Positions 46,345-57,944 of a DNA stretch of 64,000 nucleotides are shown here, piece by piece. Origin of the DNA: Stenopsyche tienmushanensis (taxonomy: Eukaryota > Arthropoda > Insecta > Trichoptera > Stenopsychidae); contig WACJ01000078.1 in the NCBI GenBank assembly GCA_008973525.1, positions 992,001-1,056,000 of the forward strand. The letters run 5' to 3'. A program made the position numbers and the translations under genes. The notes beneath the pieces are model-generated. The model was not told the origin of the DNA and did no database searches. It saw only the letters and a list, made by a program, of their open reading frames with translations. The first letter of the stretch is position 1; each line of letters opens with the position of its first letter.

Positions 46345-49084
46345 ACTATACTAACACTTGGCCCATTAATTAAATACAATATGTAATCAGACTACTTTGT
46401 GAATAATATTATAATTACGATAAGGAATACCACAACAAAACAATGCATGAGTAGTTTGTATGAATGTGTATTAGCTCGATATACTAATTTGTTGTAATAT
46501 TTTTACAAATGAAGATAATTATCACTATTATTGCATATCAAGGCTTGAAAAACAATGTCATTTAATATAAATGAATTACGCAATAAAAGTCAGATAATAA
46601 AAATAGTACAATATAATTTCATTTATAATTCATCGCATGTGCTATTGAATATTTATGTTGTATCTTCTTTCTGTAAAATTGTATCTCACTTCTATTCAAC
46701 TCGTTAGAAATGCAATATTTCATAAGATGCAGAATATCTTTTGCTGAAAAATAATTTAAGTAATAACCAGGTTATATTATGTCAGGTAAAATATTGATTA
46801 CAATAGCATTTATATTATCTTATCAAAAGATAAACTTTGCGGGAAGCCCTAAAGATAAAATCGACAACAGCAATATAAGCTTTGAGCAAAAAAAAACCCT
46901 TTTTTCCACAATTTAACAGCATTATTTATTATATTTTCAGCTAACCAAGCGGAAAGCTACACTTGATCAATGAACAGACTTACAACCACTATAAAAACTA
47001 CTTACGAGATGCCGAAACCGTACGGAAATCAGAACATTCAAAGACTTAACAATCTCCTCGTTGAATTTCAAAGCAATCCACCTACCATAGAGGAAATAAA
47101 CAATCGAATTAAAAGTAAAACATGATGGTATTCGTGGTAATGATATCGATGGTAATTGCGAAAGAAGTAATAGAAATCGAAAAAACGAAGAAATAATAAA
47201 CGCAATTAACAGATGAGATGACGGCATTAGCATATACAGTTTGGCTACCAATTTTATTGGAAATTAACCTTTTAAATGCCAACGATTCACCGGCGAGTCG
47301 CATTTGTACGCGCTCATTACGCTCTGGTAGTTAAAAGGTTAAAGCACCAGGAAACTGAAAGTGCAAACAATCTCTAATGAAGTGACGGCAATGCATAATC
47401 CAACATCGCACATTGACAGCACTGATGAAGGATGCTCACAAGGGGCATCACCAAGGCGCCGGCAGTTATTCCACGTCCATGAGTCTGACAGGAGACTCGA
47501 AATATCAAAAAGAGGTACATTTGAATTCTTAATTTACTTCTTAAATAATTATTAAGCGCGATCGTATACCTTTTTTTTTAGCATAATTAAAAATATATGA
47601 AAGCACTTCAATAAATAAAATCAAAACATAAAAACTTTTTTTCTTTGTGTGCCATTGTAACATGTCAGGTAATTGCTAGTAGTCTATAAAAAATGCACAT
47701 CGATTCATAAACATATTTGATAAATTTGAAGGTCAAGAAAGCAAATATCAGTGGCATTTGGGAAGGCAATTTTTGTTCTCACTCAAAAGATAATAGACCG
47801 ATAGTACTTATCACTACAATTTAAATACAAACAAAAATGACGCAATTTATGATCAACAACAGATATTACAGACATAACCACCAGAAAAAGTCTTAGCCCG
47901 GTATTTCCGTATGCCTGGAACACAATACTTTACTCGCAGAGTCTGAAAGATGCTAGAACAACTGCTTGCTGCATGCAGCTTGAACTGATAATCTTCGCCT
48001 TGAGATGGTATAACTTCCCTGCTGTGGCTATCGACGTAACCACATCATATTATTTACAATTAAAATTATTTGTGAATGCTTAATCGGCGGGTCATCTGGG
48101 TGAATATATCGAAGAACGCCACCTCGATATGAAGTATGGATGCTTTATAAAGACAACAAATTTCTTCAGAAGGCATTGGAAAACTTATCAAGACGGCTTT
48201 ATTGGTTTTATTAGAGTATGCAGAGTACAGTCTCTTATTTCCTTATTAAGCTTATACAACACTTAAAAAGTGCATTTAAAAGCGAAGGAATTCGAAAATG
48301 GGATACTTTAACTCTATTTAAGACATTTACCTTTCAATTACGACGGCTTAAAATCGTTTTAAAAGGCAACGGAATGCTTTGGTTATTTTTATAAAGTGTG
48401 ATTCATTATTTATGTCAGTGATGCACTTCACAGATCTTAACTAAATATCGGGAAGTCTATAGAGTATCAACGTTACCTCTTCAAATTGAAAATAGTTTGG
48501 ATTTCTAATCATATACGCTCTGACAGTATTTAAAACAAACAAATAAAACTTGTTGATTCAACTCACCAACTTACAGATGAAGTCTCATGTGGATAAAGGT
48601 GTTGCCAGTATGAAAATATCGATAACAATGAACAATGATAATAAAAAAGCCAATACCTTAAAATTCTATGGTTGTATATTGCAATAGGTTTTATTAAGAT
48701 TTATTCAATTGAGTATTTCAATAAAAAAAATCAATTAAAGATTTAATTAAAACGCTCATTGGATACTAGTTTAGGAAAACGACTCGCGAAGCATTTTTTT
48801 ATAAAACAGTTTTCTTTATATAAATGTTTATATTAGCGTAAAATGATTGGAATTAATAATTTTAAATTATGATAAAAAAATTTAAGCATCAATTATAACT
48901 ATGAATTTATTATGAATTGTTGAAGTATATAATTATTTTAATGAAATAATGGACGAATATTTATGTTTTATGATCTAGCTTACAAAAAAAATAATTTGGC
49001 AGCCGAGTGACGTCTACACGTGTCATTTGAGAGATTGTGATGTTATTTTAGATTGAGTGCAAGTATTTAAATATTTTAATAAAA
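46345..49084. other. AT-rich stretch upstream of GORAB without recognised genes
   Basis: I find no coding region. A short TTAA element lies at 47264-47342. The last few hundred bases must contain the GORAB promoter and 5' UTR, but no specific site stands out. Confidence 0.5.
47264..47342. mobile_element. Short TTAA-flanked element
   Basis: TTAACCTTTTAAATGCC at the left and GTAGTTAAAAGGTTAA at the right form inverted ends (CCTTTTAA / TTAAAAGG) bordered by TTAA. It is about 79 bp, consistent with a piggyBac-like miniature element. Confidence 0.55.
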
Positions 49085-51254
49085 ATGTCAGGAGCTTTTA
49101 AAGGATTTACAGACAAAGACATAGAGAAGATAAAAAATACTAACAAAGGTTAAAAGTAATAAATCTCAAACTAATTGACAATCCTCATTTATCTTGATTG
49201 TTATCATTAATTATAAAATATAATATTGATTTTTTTAAACTTAGGGGATGAGATTTAAATTAATTTACTTTTTTTATTTTAGGAAAAAGTTTCTATAAAA
49301 ATTTTCCCGTTAAAATCCATTGATGATCCACGATTAGATTATATTATTATTTTGCAATTGCATTATAGTACTGATGTATTCATATACAATTTTATTTTTT
49401 AGATACTGGGAAAACAGGATTAAAAAGCATTATGAAAAAGAAAACATTGGTGTTGCAGCAGAACGAAAAAATGTATACTGAACCTATAGACGATAAAGCA
49501 AAATTAAGCAAACCCTCAAGCGAATTGAATGATAATAGTGTTATTGTAAATGTTATTAGTAAAAATGCTTGTGAAGAGGTTAATCTTGAGAATGATGAAA
49601 CAAACAATAACTTTAATGGGGATTCTTTAGAGAGAAACGATATGATAGTCGAAGAATTTAAAGAAATACCGTGCCTTTCAATTGAAAAACCTATTAATAT
49701 GCAGGAATTCCAATTGCAGCAAAAATTAATCGAGGAACAAAATAGGATAAGGAGAGAAATGCTTTCTAAAGCGTTAGAAGATAGGTCAGTGGAATGATTA
49801 GATGTATAATTTTTATAGTCTTTCAATAGAGATGCTCGAAATTTGTTAAGTTTTAGCGGACATTTTATTAAAGCAAAACCTGTCAAGTTTGTTGTGAATT
49901 GTTCAGTGGTGTATGGCAAGTCACCTTGGAAGGTTTTATTGTTAAAAAATGTGGATCGATGATAAGCTACTTCTTGTGGCTTAAACTGAATGATTGAAGG
50001 TACCATATTGCTAAAGGAGAGCGAGCTGACTCCCAGTTCCTCTCTTAAGATGTCCCTTTTGATGCTCCATGCTGGGCAAACAAATGTCGTCTGTGCAGCA
50101 TCGTCATACTCTGCTCCGCAGAGTGGTGGCACTCCGGGCCGGTCTCTTTGCCTGTTTTGTATAGGTAGTTTCTCTACCATTTTGATGAGGTGTAGCAGTG
50201 TGTCGATTTTACTGAGTGCATCAAGGATCGGGCTCCATCGTTTTTGAATGCGTTTTTGACGTCCAATGTAAAATCATAAGTCTATGTGTACAAACCACAA
50301 ACCATTGATTCCCTCAGAGTCAACGTAACGAATGCCATCCAGCAAATTCAGCCAGATTTATGCGACAAAGTCGTTGAAAATTAAACCTACCGAATATGTA
50401 CCATCAAGCAATGACGCGGCAAACATTTGAATGATGTTATATTCTATTTGAGTGGATATCTCACAGACAACTTGTTACATTTGCATTTAAAAATCGAGCA
50501 TCCTTATTGAGACCTGTACTTTTAAATTCAATCGATATCCACATACTAACAATTTTGTGTTTTATAGAGAAAAACAAACCGCCGATGAAGCCGTCAGGCT
50601 AGAAAAAATTAAAAAAGAATTGCAAACATTGGACGCTCAACTGTCCGACGATGTTTCCATTTTGAGGAAACAAATAGATAAATCGTGTTTGTCGTATACC
50701 GAAGCCGAGTAAGTAAAACACATTAAGTGTAATAATTCAACAATTTATTTACATTTTTACATTTTAATACAAAACAAATAATATAAAATGATAACATTTA
50801 AAAACCATTTATTACATTCATTTATCCTATGCTTAGTTTCTATTTGAAAAGGATTCGTTTAACACATCATTCATTAATTATATGCACATTTTCAACATTT
50901 AAATTTATTTTAAAAAGGCAATGATGTATACATTAATTAGTTATGCCATTAAATCTTAAGCACATATTTTACTCTTATAGAAAATACTATCATAAAGTTG
51001 AAAAGGAATTTCTAGCTGCGAAGCTACATTTACAAAAAGAAAAGGAGCGCAAGGAACTACTCACTGAACATTTATGCACATTGATTGCGCACAACGAAGC
51101 ACGAAAAGCCAAAAAACTCGAATCTTTAATGGATCAGCTAGTCTATAGCAAAATTGATTCTGCGCACACAATGAGCGTTATCGATGGTGTATGCGAACAA
51201 ACAGGAAAAATGGTAGAGATTGAAAATGAAGAGGTCCTTGAAAAAGACGGCTGA
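49085..51254 (+). CDS. GORAB: RAB6-interacting golgin (GORAB), 286 aa
   Basis: Four exons: 49085-49148, 49403-49784, 50568-50708, 50981-51254 (861 nt, in frame). The start MSGAFKGFTDKDIEKIKNTN matches the GORAB N-terminus (GFTEEELRRLK in vertebrates). The middle is poorly conserved. Conserved coiled-coil blocks are QEFQLQQKLIEEQNRIRREM, EAVRLEKIKKELQTLDAQLS, VSILRKQIDKSCLSYTEAE and EKERKELLTEHLCTLIAHNE, then ARKAKKLESLMDQL. GORAB is a trans-Golgi golgin that binds RAB6 and COPI scaffolding factors. In Drosophila it also acts at the centriole. The protein is shorter than the vertebrate one at the C-terminus. Intron 2 carries a mariner with a LINE piece inside it. The exon 2 donor (GTCAGT) is weaker than the others but is required by frame. 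Confidence 0.94.
49850..50515 (+). mobile_element. Tc1/mariner (DFFLWGY type) remnant split by another insertion
   Basis: 49855-49965 matches the 5' untranslated and start region seen at 57190-57275 (AGCGGACATTTTATTA versus AGCGGCCATGTTGTTA, then GTTCAGTGGTGTATGGCAAG). 50270-50515 carries the C-terminal end (VNVTNAIQQIQPDLCDKVVE) and the shared 3' flank. The centre is replaced by a LINE piece in the opposite strand. It lies in GORAB intron 2. Confidence 0.65.
49985..50225 (-). mobile_element. R1-type LINE C-terminal fragment
   Basis: Minus-strand reading PPLCGAEYDDAAQTTFVCPA, then WSIKRDILREELG, is the zinc-knuckle tail of R1-type elements (CxxCG ... HTLFECPAW ... RERL in intact relatives). 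It lies between the two halves of the mariner remnant. Confidence 0.75.
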
Positions 51255-51359
51255 CACATAATTTCCTGTAATATGTTACGCAATAATTCTATTAATTATA
51301 TATTTAAATGTTTATGGTGCAAGATAACAAATAATTTCGCTTACTATAAATGGACGTTT

Positions 51360-51790
51360 GTATATATCGTTTTTAATTATTAGGGGGATCTGCAAATATT
51401 CGCCAATTTTGAGACCTTATGACATGGGGGACCTTCCGCTGATCCAAGCTGTGTTTTCACTATTGCAAAACTGAGTTTATTTGCCTTCATAGACGCGATC
51501 ATAGAAGGGATGCATTTTTCTTCAGAACTAACAATGCTTTAAAAGAGAAGGGATTTGTGTGTCCAACCGGTCCGCCTTTCAGACCACTGATAATCCGAAT
51601 GAGTGCCAGCGGTCTGCGTCCATGAATGGTCACTGCATGGGCGCTCTGAGATCAGATGGAATTCAAATCTATGTAGAGAAGCCCTAAACTGCATGTGTCC
51701 TGTAAGGAAATGGTCATCTAGTGCGACACAAACTGAGCTCAAACATAAGGTTTCAAAACTGGCGAATATTTTCGGGTCCCCCTCATATTT
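51360..51790. repeat. Repeat family R2 (copy 3)
   Basis: GTCCAACCGGTCCGCCTTTC, then AGACCACTGATAATCCGAATG at 51560-51602 and GTCTGCGTCCATGAATGG at 51614, match the reverse strand of 2380-2510. The near-mirror flanks AGGGGGATCTGCAAATATTC at 51382 and GAATATTTTCGGGTCCCCCT at 51764 suggest inverted termini, so this copy may be a complete element of about 400 bp. Confidence 0.55.
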
Positions 51791-52569
51791 TGGGATGTGT
51801 ACGTAATTTTCACCGTATTGAAGTTTGATTCTGTTTTATCACGGTATTTGGTTGTACTTAATATCCTTGTAACATATTTACAACACTATCCAATGATATA
51901 TGTACAACAGTACATTGCTTTTGTTTCCGCATTTGTAACTATTACATTTAAAATTGATAATAATGAATCATATAATAATTATTAAATAAATATAAGAAAA
52001 ATGCATTTATATAGTATCTCTAAATATGTATTATAATATCAGAGTACAATTTTAATAGTATTAAAATAGATATTTTTTTAGTGAAATATTTAATTAAAGT
52101 ATTAAACGAAAGGTAACTTAAATTTATATAATTGAAAAACTATTTTTAATATCATCTCCGTTGAAATTATGTGCAGCAGCAGTTATCGTTTATAATATAG
52201 TATTAAAGGTGTCCAAATTAATGATCAGTTGTATGGATTTTAAAAATATTAATATTAAAATTGGTACATCAAACTCTTGCCAATATTTTCATCGACAAAC
52301 AAAGTGCATGCTATATTTTTGTTGTAATGCCTTGATATGTAAATTAATGTGCTTAATATGATCCTGAGCTAATATTATGTTTTTAATTATATATCCATCG
52401 CTCTTTTTATAACATAACGTATGCTAATTTGTTAGAGTATGAGTATCTGTATAATTGACGAGGGAAGAGTGGAAATATGCAGCTCTACAAACATGTATTT
52501 TATGAAGATCTTACATTATTATATTTCATGTTAATAATCTACCAATCACATCTGCCATGTTAATGTAGT

Positions 52570-52892
52570 ATGAGGATAGTCCCAGAAGTACTCGAATTGA
52601 CGTATAAAGTGTTGCACATCCATCATGTAATGTAGGCAGTTTTTTTGGGATTCGCATAGGAATTCATCGATTATCTTAAAAAAGACGAATAATTGACGGC
52701 GAGTATTATGCGTACCAATTGAGTGATGAAATCAAGAAAAACGGCCGCATTCGGCTAAAAAGAAAATGTTATTGGCCAGAAATAGTTCCCTCGACCTCAA
52801 ACAAAATTGAATAAAAAGCTCGTTGATAAAATATTTGCCAACAGTGACGAGCTGAAGTCGGTCAGTCGGACACTTCTGGGATCATCCTCGTA
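52570..52892 (+). mobile_element. Mariner deletion derivative with both ends
   Basis: The left end TATGAGGATAGTCCCAGAAG and the right end (reversed) TACGAGGATGATCCCAGAAG form inverted repeats. Inside, IDGEYYAYQLSDEIKKNGRI resembles the mariner catalytic-region block (G.YYA.LLD.LK). Only about 320 bp remain. Confidence 0.7.
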
Positions 52893-53489
52893 TTAAATGC
52901 GGATTTATATATTTTTTTGTGCGGTTGGTGATGTCTTAATGTTAAAATTTTATTTTTTATACTATATTTGTACATTTATATCGTTTAATTTCTCACTAAA
53001 AGCCAAATTAAACATTTCCTCTAAAGCTATGAATAGTCGTTAAACGTGACTGGCAATAATTTATCTAATATTTAATATAACGCTCTATATAATATTTATG
53101 TAGTATATACATATTCCTCTGAAAAAAATACTCCTTTGGTAATAGAATTAAGTATATTTAAGAAAAAGTATGTAAAACTGTGTGATAGCTTCAATTGCAA
53201 TATTTCAAAGATAAAATATTGATGAGCTTACGTTATAATGTGTGTCAAATTACGTTTTTATGATCAACGTATTTCAATGTCTATGTGTATTTATGGCAAA
53301 TTTGTGCTCTTCAAACGAAAACCTTTATTTTATTAATGTTTTAATTGAATTTGGTGCGCTGTGTGGTTTTTGGGAAATTGTCAATGGTTTCAATTGCGTC
53401 GAATCTCTCATCTCTGATTATGGAGAAATAAGAAGAATAATCGCATAGGAGTGTCTTGCTGCTGCCAAATATAGGAACACCGAAAAGCG

Positions 53490-53705
53490 GGCGAATCAAT
53501 CGATTCTCTATAGTTTGTTTACGACACATTCTACAATTCTTTAGACACGTGGCGAGAAGAGATGACGATAGCTCGAAATAAACTGATTATGATCGGCGCC
53601 ATTGAAGCGAAAAGATACGCGCTGCACCTCGCTGAATTGTATCGCAGGCGGTGAACACATCATTGGTCAATCACCAAGATAAAATCATTTTAATGAATTG
53701 AAGCG
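53490..53705 (+). mobile_element. LINE C-terminal scrap
   Basis: RFFRHVARRDDDSSK in one frame resembles the FFGHIARRDGDNLEK motif near the end of many insect non-LTR open reading frames. No intact frame remains. Confidence 0.5.
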
Positions 53706-54031
53706 TGCAAATTGCATTTAAAAATATTCGCCATCAAAGTATAAATTACCGTCGACACACTAAATATGTAGTTCTATCGAATGTTCAATATCAGAACCGC
53801 GTATGTATAGCTTTAAAAGATAATTGTGATTTTGATGTAAACATATTTTAATCGTATATGTAAATAATATATTTCATTTTTTATAAAAAATTATACAATA
53901 CATATGGGAGAAAATTAAATTTTCCTCGTTATAAAACTCAAATTTTACACCAAAGGTGCCTTACAACGTGCAATGCATATGAATATTTGCCATTTATTTT
54001 TATAAAAAGATGGAATGAGGATATTATTATA

Positions 54032-54176
54032 TTAACTCTGCATCACTAATCGTATTATCGAGTTACAATGTCACTACGTATTACGTGCTCACGCAGTGAT
54101 ATTTATTTAGGTGCTGAGCGAGGCGGTGTTCCGAGTTTGTAGTCTGTGGGACTATTGATTAGTGATCTAGGGCTAA
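54032..54176. mobile_element. piggyBac-like P1 copy
   Basis: TTAACTCTGCATCACTAATC at the left and GATTAGTGATCTAGGGCTAA at the right enclose about 145 bp, with CCGAGTTTGTAGTCTGTGGG as the family core. The left TTAA is intact; the right one has drifted to CTAA. Confidence 0.65.
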
Positions 54177-54422
54177 TATAATATATGCAGAGTGATAAAA
54201 ATCTATCGGATGTGTTGATTGCTTTATGTTTTAAAAATGTCTTATTTTATTCATAATTTACGATGATTTCGACTCGTTTAGTTTTTATAAATCAACAATG
54301 AAAAGTATATATATTTTAATTGTAAAAACATTATACTATGTAATTGATATTGACGACACAGTTTTTCATGTTGTATCGATGGCCTAATGCTAATTATTAA
54401 ATACTAAATACTACTAATGTTA

Positions 54423-54507
54423 TTAATCCTAGATCACTGATCATATTATTATATTTGCGTTCCGAGTCTGTCGTCCGTGAGACTAATGATTAGCGATCTA
54501 CGATTAA
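54423..54507. mobile_element. piggyBac-like P1 copy with intact TTAA on both sides
   Basis: TTAATCCTAGATCACTGATC at the left and TAGCGATCTACGATTAA at the right. CCGAGTCTGTCGTCCGTGAG lies inside. It is about 80 bp and gives the clearest target-site duplication of the family. Confidence 0.7.
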
Positions 54508-54645
54508 AATAATATGGCCATCGTTCATTGGGTTTTTATTGCTATTTGCTGAATTTAATTATTAACCGAACTCTTGGCACTATAAACATCAATAACAAAG
54601 CCGCATCGGTTTGAACAATCCATGACCTTATATATTTATACATAC

Positions 54646-54958
54646 TTAAAGATATTTGTAATGGTTTTCGTTAAATTTATCTAACGCTAACATCCTTGTG
54701 CGTGTCAATACAGAGATCATCGTATAGCTTATATCGTACTGGCGTTTATTCATACATGTGTTTCTTAAATAGAGCGTTTTCATCGTTCTTAATTCCTCAT
54801 TTGCATCGTAACGTAGTAAAATATTGTGTTTATAAATATGCTCTTGTAACGTTTCATTGATTTTATGATTCTTACTGAATTTGTATGTAAAATTATATAA
54901 TATTTTAACATTCGCAAAGTCTTTTTCTTTCGCTTTGTTTCGTGATATAAATTTCAAT
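54646..54958 (-). CDS. Possible last exon of an unrecognised gene
   Basis: A minus-strand frame with no stop for about 104 codons follows a good acceptor (TTATTTCTTTTAG). It reads LKFISRNKAKEKDFANVKIL, then ETLQEHIYKHNILLRYDANE and MKTLYLRNTCMNKRQYD. It ends in TAA at 54646. No domain is recognised. Upstream exons were not found, and the neighbouring CIMIP2-like gene appears to end with its own polyadenylation signal, so this would be a separate gene. It could also be a chance open frame. Confidence 0.3.
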
Positions 54959-55125
54959 CTAAAAGAAATAATACGACGGTTTAATAACGTGCATACATTA
55001 TTAATTGGCATGCGGATAAAAATGTGATATATATGTGAATATATTAAAACCTTTTTGCTTTATTATCCTCTTATACGCAACGTCTAGGATGTTTATTTCG
55101 GTATGAACATCCTTTTCCCCGTGTG

Positions 55126-55949
55126 TTATCCTCTTCCGTATGTATATTTTCCTTCGGCTTCTCTCAACACCCTGTCTACGTTCCTCGTCGCCTTCTCCAA
55201 CGATTGTCTACCTTCTTTTTCCTGCTTCAGGAGTTCCAAGCCCTTTTTAGCCGCGCAATAATATCGTTGGCTCAGCGAAGCTTCCGAGCCTTTAACGCGT
55301 GGAATATGTCCGGTGTAGCCGGCAATCGGAGGAAATTCCGGTGAAATGTGATTTTCTGTCGGCAAATTAAAGATTTATCTAAAGCTTAAGGATGGCAATT
55401 TTATATAAATGATGATTTTTACCTTTGTATTTATTTTTATCGTCGTATATTCTCATCGATCGTCTAACTTCGTCCCTGTTGTGTATCGGGTCCATTTTGG
55501 GAGCGCTTCTGGATCGCGTATAACGCTTGTCTATTTCCTTGCGTCTGCGTAATTCAGATTGCTTTGCGCTGAACTCGGTCATGCTATCGTCGGCCGCTCT
55601 GCCGTATGATTTGCCGTATCTAAAACTCAATCCGGGTATGTAGCCGGTGTATCCTAAAATGTATTTTTTTCCACGCTGAGAAATGTCGTTGTAATGATCG
55701 GGATAGGCGGCGTGATTCTGTTGCGATATCGGTTTGTGGAATGCGTAATCGTCGATGTGATACGATGGAGGTCTCCTGGAAATACAATTGAAATAACGTC
55801 TGTATTTAATGTCCCGTTGGAACGGAATTAACGTTGTATAAATTTACCTAATGACTCCTTTGGTAGTGAGGTCTTGCATTATTTCCCGTGTGTTGGTTCC
55901 GTAACAGCGTCCGAATCTGAATTTTAGAGTGGGACAATGTCCGGTGTAT
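55126..55949 (-). CDS. CIMIP2 / UPF0605 (FAM166-like) ciliary microtubule inner protein, 3' exons
   Basis: Exons, in transcript order: 55949-55848, 55775-55423, 55355-55126. Each begins or contains the family signature: YTGHCPTLKFRFGRCYGTNT, then GYTGYIPGLSFRYGKSYGRA, then AGYTGHIPRVKG. These G-Y-T/M-G-x-I/C-P plus F-R-x-G-x-x-Y-G repeats define the UPF0605 (DUF2475) family. Its vertebrate members, CIMIP2A-C, line the lumen of ciliary and sperm-flagellar doublet microtubules. The C-terminal 50 residues form a basic helix (QEKEGRQSLEKATRNVDRVL). The first exon with the initiator Met is not identified; it should end in phase with GG before the TAC of YTGH. A minus-strand AATAAA at 55059-55064 lies about 62 bp past the stop. 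Confidence 0.85.
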
Positions 55950-56615
55950 CTATAACAAAAACATCATTTTAATAAAATTATATTTATCTTCCAACGTAGC
56001 GTTAATTCATTGTTTTTAAAATATCACATTGCACGTTAATAATCATTTAAATAACAAAATGCATATAAATTCATTGAAATAAAATGGTTTTTGCAAATTG
56101 AACACAAGGTTAACGCTAGCGTCATGCAGATTTGGTAATATTAAACTTGTTTGTATACAATCGTACCATTTATAATCATGCATTCAATTCATAGAATCGC
56201 AGTTTATATACACAATTAACATAATCTTTAAATACTGATATTATTGATTGTGTATTTGCAAATATATATAATGTATTTATCGTGTAAAACCGAGCGCAGA
56301 TGTAAAAATAAGTCCATTTCATATGTATTCAACACATAAATTGAAGCGTTGAACGAAGAGTGAAATTAAGATGAGTAATTACAAATGCTACTTTCACTTT
56401 GTTTCTGTTTAAATTTAAAACAACAAGAAAAATTTATATAAGAATTGGTGCATCTAATACGTTGTCTAGTGCAAATATTATTGTTAACGTTTATTAATCC
56501 GGAATAGTTTAATTGGGATAGTTTTAATCTTGCGGATGCATGGAAGAATTTATTTTATAAGAACAGTATGTAAAATAAATGTACAAATACAGCAATTTAG
56601 GGACGCTGGTAGAGT

Positions 56616-56830
56616 TTAACCTTTCCTTTACTATGGTGTATTTATTACCCGGAGTTGTAGTAAAGTTGTAATAATGGGAATTTTTACAACATTACTACAT
56701 TGAATCTCGATATACTATCTATATTGATGTATATATATATTATCGAATATCAATATGAAATATAATAAATATATGCTTTTAGAATGTCATATGGTGTACT
56801 AAATACATAGCATCGTAAGGGAAAGGTTAA
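56616..56830. mobile_element. TTAA-flanked MITE, family P3
   Basis: TTAACCTTTCCTTTACTATG at the left mirrors (reversed) TTAACCTTTCCCTTACGATG at the right; TTAA borders both ends. It is about 215 bp and AT-rich. A partial copy occurs at 61092-61185. Confidence 0.7.
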
Positions 56831-57179
56831 AAAAATGGCAGAGAAATTCTTCAAACATTCATTTTAATACCGTAGTCGATTCTGACGATGAAAATAGATT
56901 AGAAAATAAATTTACGTCGTAAAAAATTTCTAGCCGATCAAAGAACTTTCTACGACAGTTTGAATGGCCGTCGTTTCTGTGCCGTTTATCCAATAATTTT
57001 TCATTAAACCAATGCTATTCTTATCACGGCTCAAACTTTCCGGCTTGACCCACAATGTCTAATTAGGGCAAATTGATCGTAGGTGGAACCCGATGATGGT
57101 AGGTAGTAATATAATCCCAAATGTCCCTGGGGTTACTTATCATAATGAAATAAATTCGAGCATTTTGATCAGCAATCTA

Positions 57180-57560
57180 GGATTTGAAGTGTTATAGCGG
57201 CCATGTTGTTACTGCAAAATCTATCAAATTTACTATCAATTGTTCCATATAATTTGGCAAATCACCATGGAAAGTTAAAGCGTTGAACGACGTGTGTTTG
57301 GTGGACAAATTCGTTTAAATCAGTTCGATAAATTATGAAACACTCGTACGTCACCGAAACGCAAGGTATGCTGAAAACATCGCTGCTGTGCGTGAGAGTG
57401 TACGGGATAACCCGAGGCGTTCAATTTCTCATTGTTCACAAGAATTTGACCTTTCTGCGTCTTTAATTGATGTGTGAATTGAATATAGCGAATTGTCGGA
57501 TTCGGGACGATGCACATTCACACGAAATACACCAAATGCATGCATCCTGAGAACAGAGCC
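57180..57560 (+). mobile_element. Tc1/mariner (DFFLWGY type) copy with internal deletion
   Basis: AENIAAVRESVRDNPRRSIS, then HCSQEFDLS, is the helix-turn-helix block of this transposase type. It is followed directly by NIANCRIRDDAHSHEIHQMH, which in intact elements lies well downstream (NCRIWDDTNPHEIHQ). Much of the N-terminal half of the catalytic domain is therefore deleted. The 5' part matches 49855-49965. Confidence 0.75.
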
Positions 57561-57649
57561 GTATCGAGGATATGAAGCGCCCATGACAAGTATTTAACGT
57601 CTCCCGGGAAATCCATTTTAAAAGTTAAATAGACATAGTAGACCTTTCA

Positions 57650-57800
57650 ATAATGCTGTACGTCGTATATTGACTAAAAATTTGGACACGAGAAAGCTGT
57701 GCGCAAGATGGGTGCCGCATTTGCTCACAATGGAACAAAAACAGATCGCTCAACAAAATTACACAGCAAGGTGCAAAACCTGAATTTTATATCCATGTCC
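57650..57800 (+). mobile_element. Mariner transposase fragment
   Basis: ILTKNLDTRKLCARWVPHLL, then TMEQKQIA, after one frame shift is the classic mariner block just before the catalytic domain (LGMRKLSARWVPRLLT). It is followed immediately by unrelated sequence and an R2 copy. Confidence 0.7.
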
Positions 57801-57944
57801 AAGGACACGCTCGACTTGCGCTTGAGCGCGGGAGAGAAACTAGTTAAATTTTGTAACTTAAAATTAAAAGAATTTCGTGATCTTACATATCATAGAAGGT
57901 TCCAGGCACACATTTATCCTCGAAAATGTCGCAAAAAAAAAACC

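Larger units (their letters stand above)
51255..54645. other. Intergenic, repeat-bearing
   Basis: Downstream of GORAB there is no further gene I can support. It holds an R2 repeat (51360-51790), a mariner derivative (52570-52892), a LINE scrap (53500-53700) and two piggyBac-like P1 copies. Confidence 0.55.

Noticed and set aside
47361..47555. 64-codon ORF read as an upstream GORAB exon
   Set aside because: It begins at a non-ATG codon, and GORAB already has a convincing N-terminus at 49085.
49392..50180. 262-codon minus-strand ORF
   Set aside because: A chance fusion of the R1-type LINE tail with the complement of GORAB exon 2 and mariner sequence.
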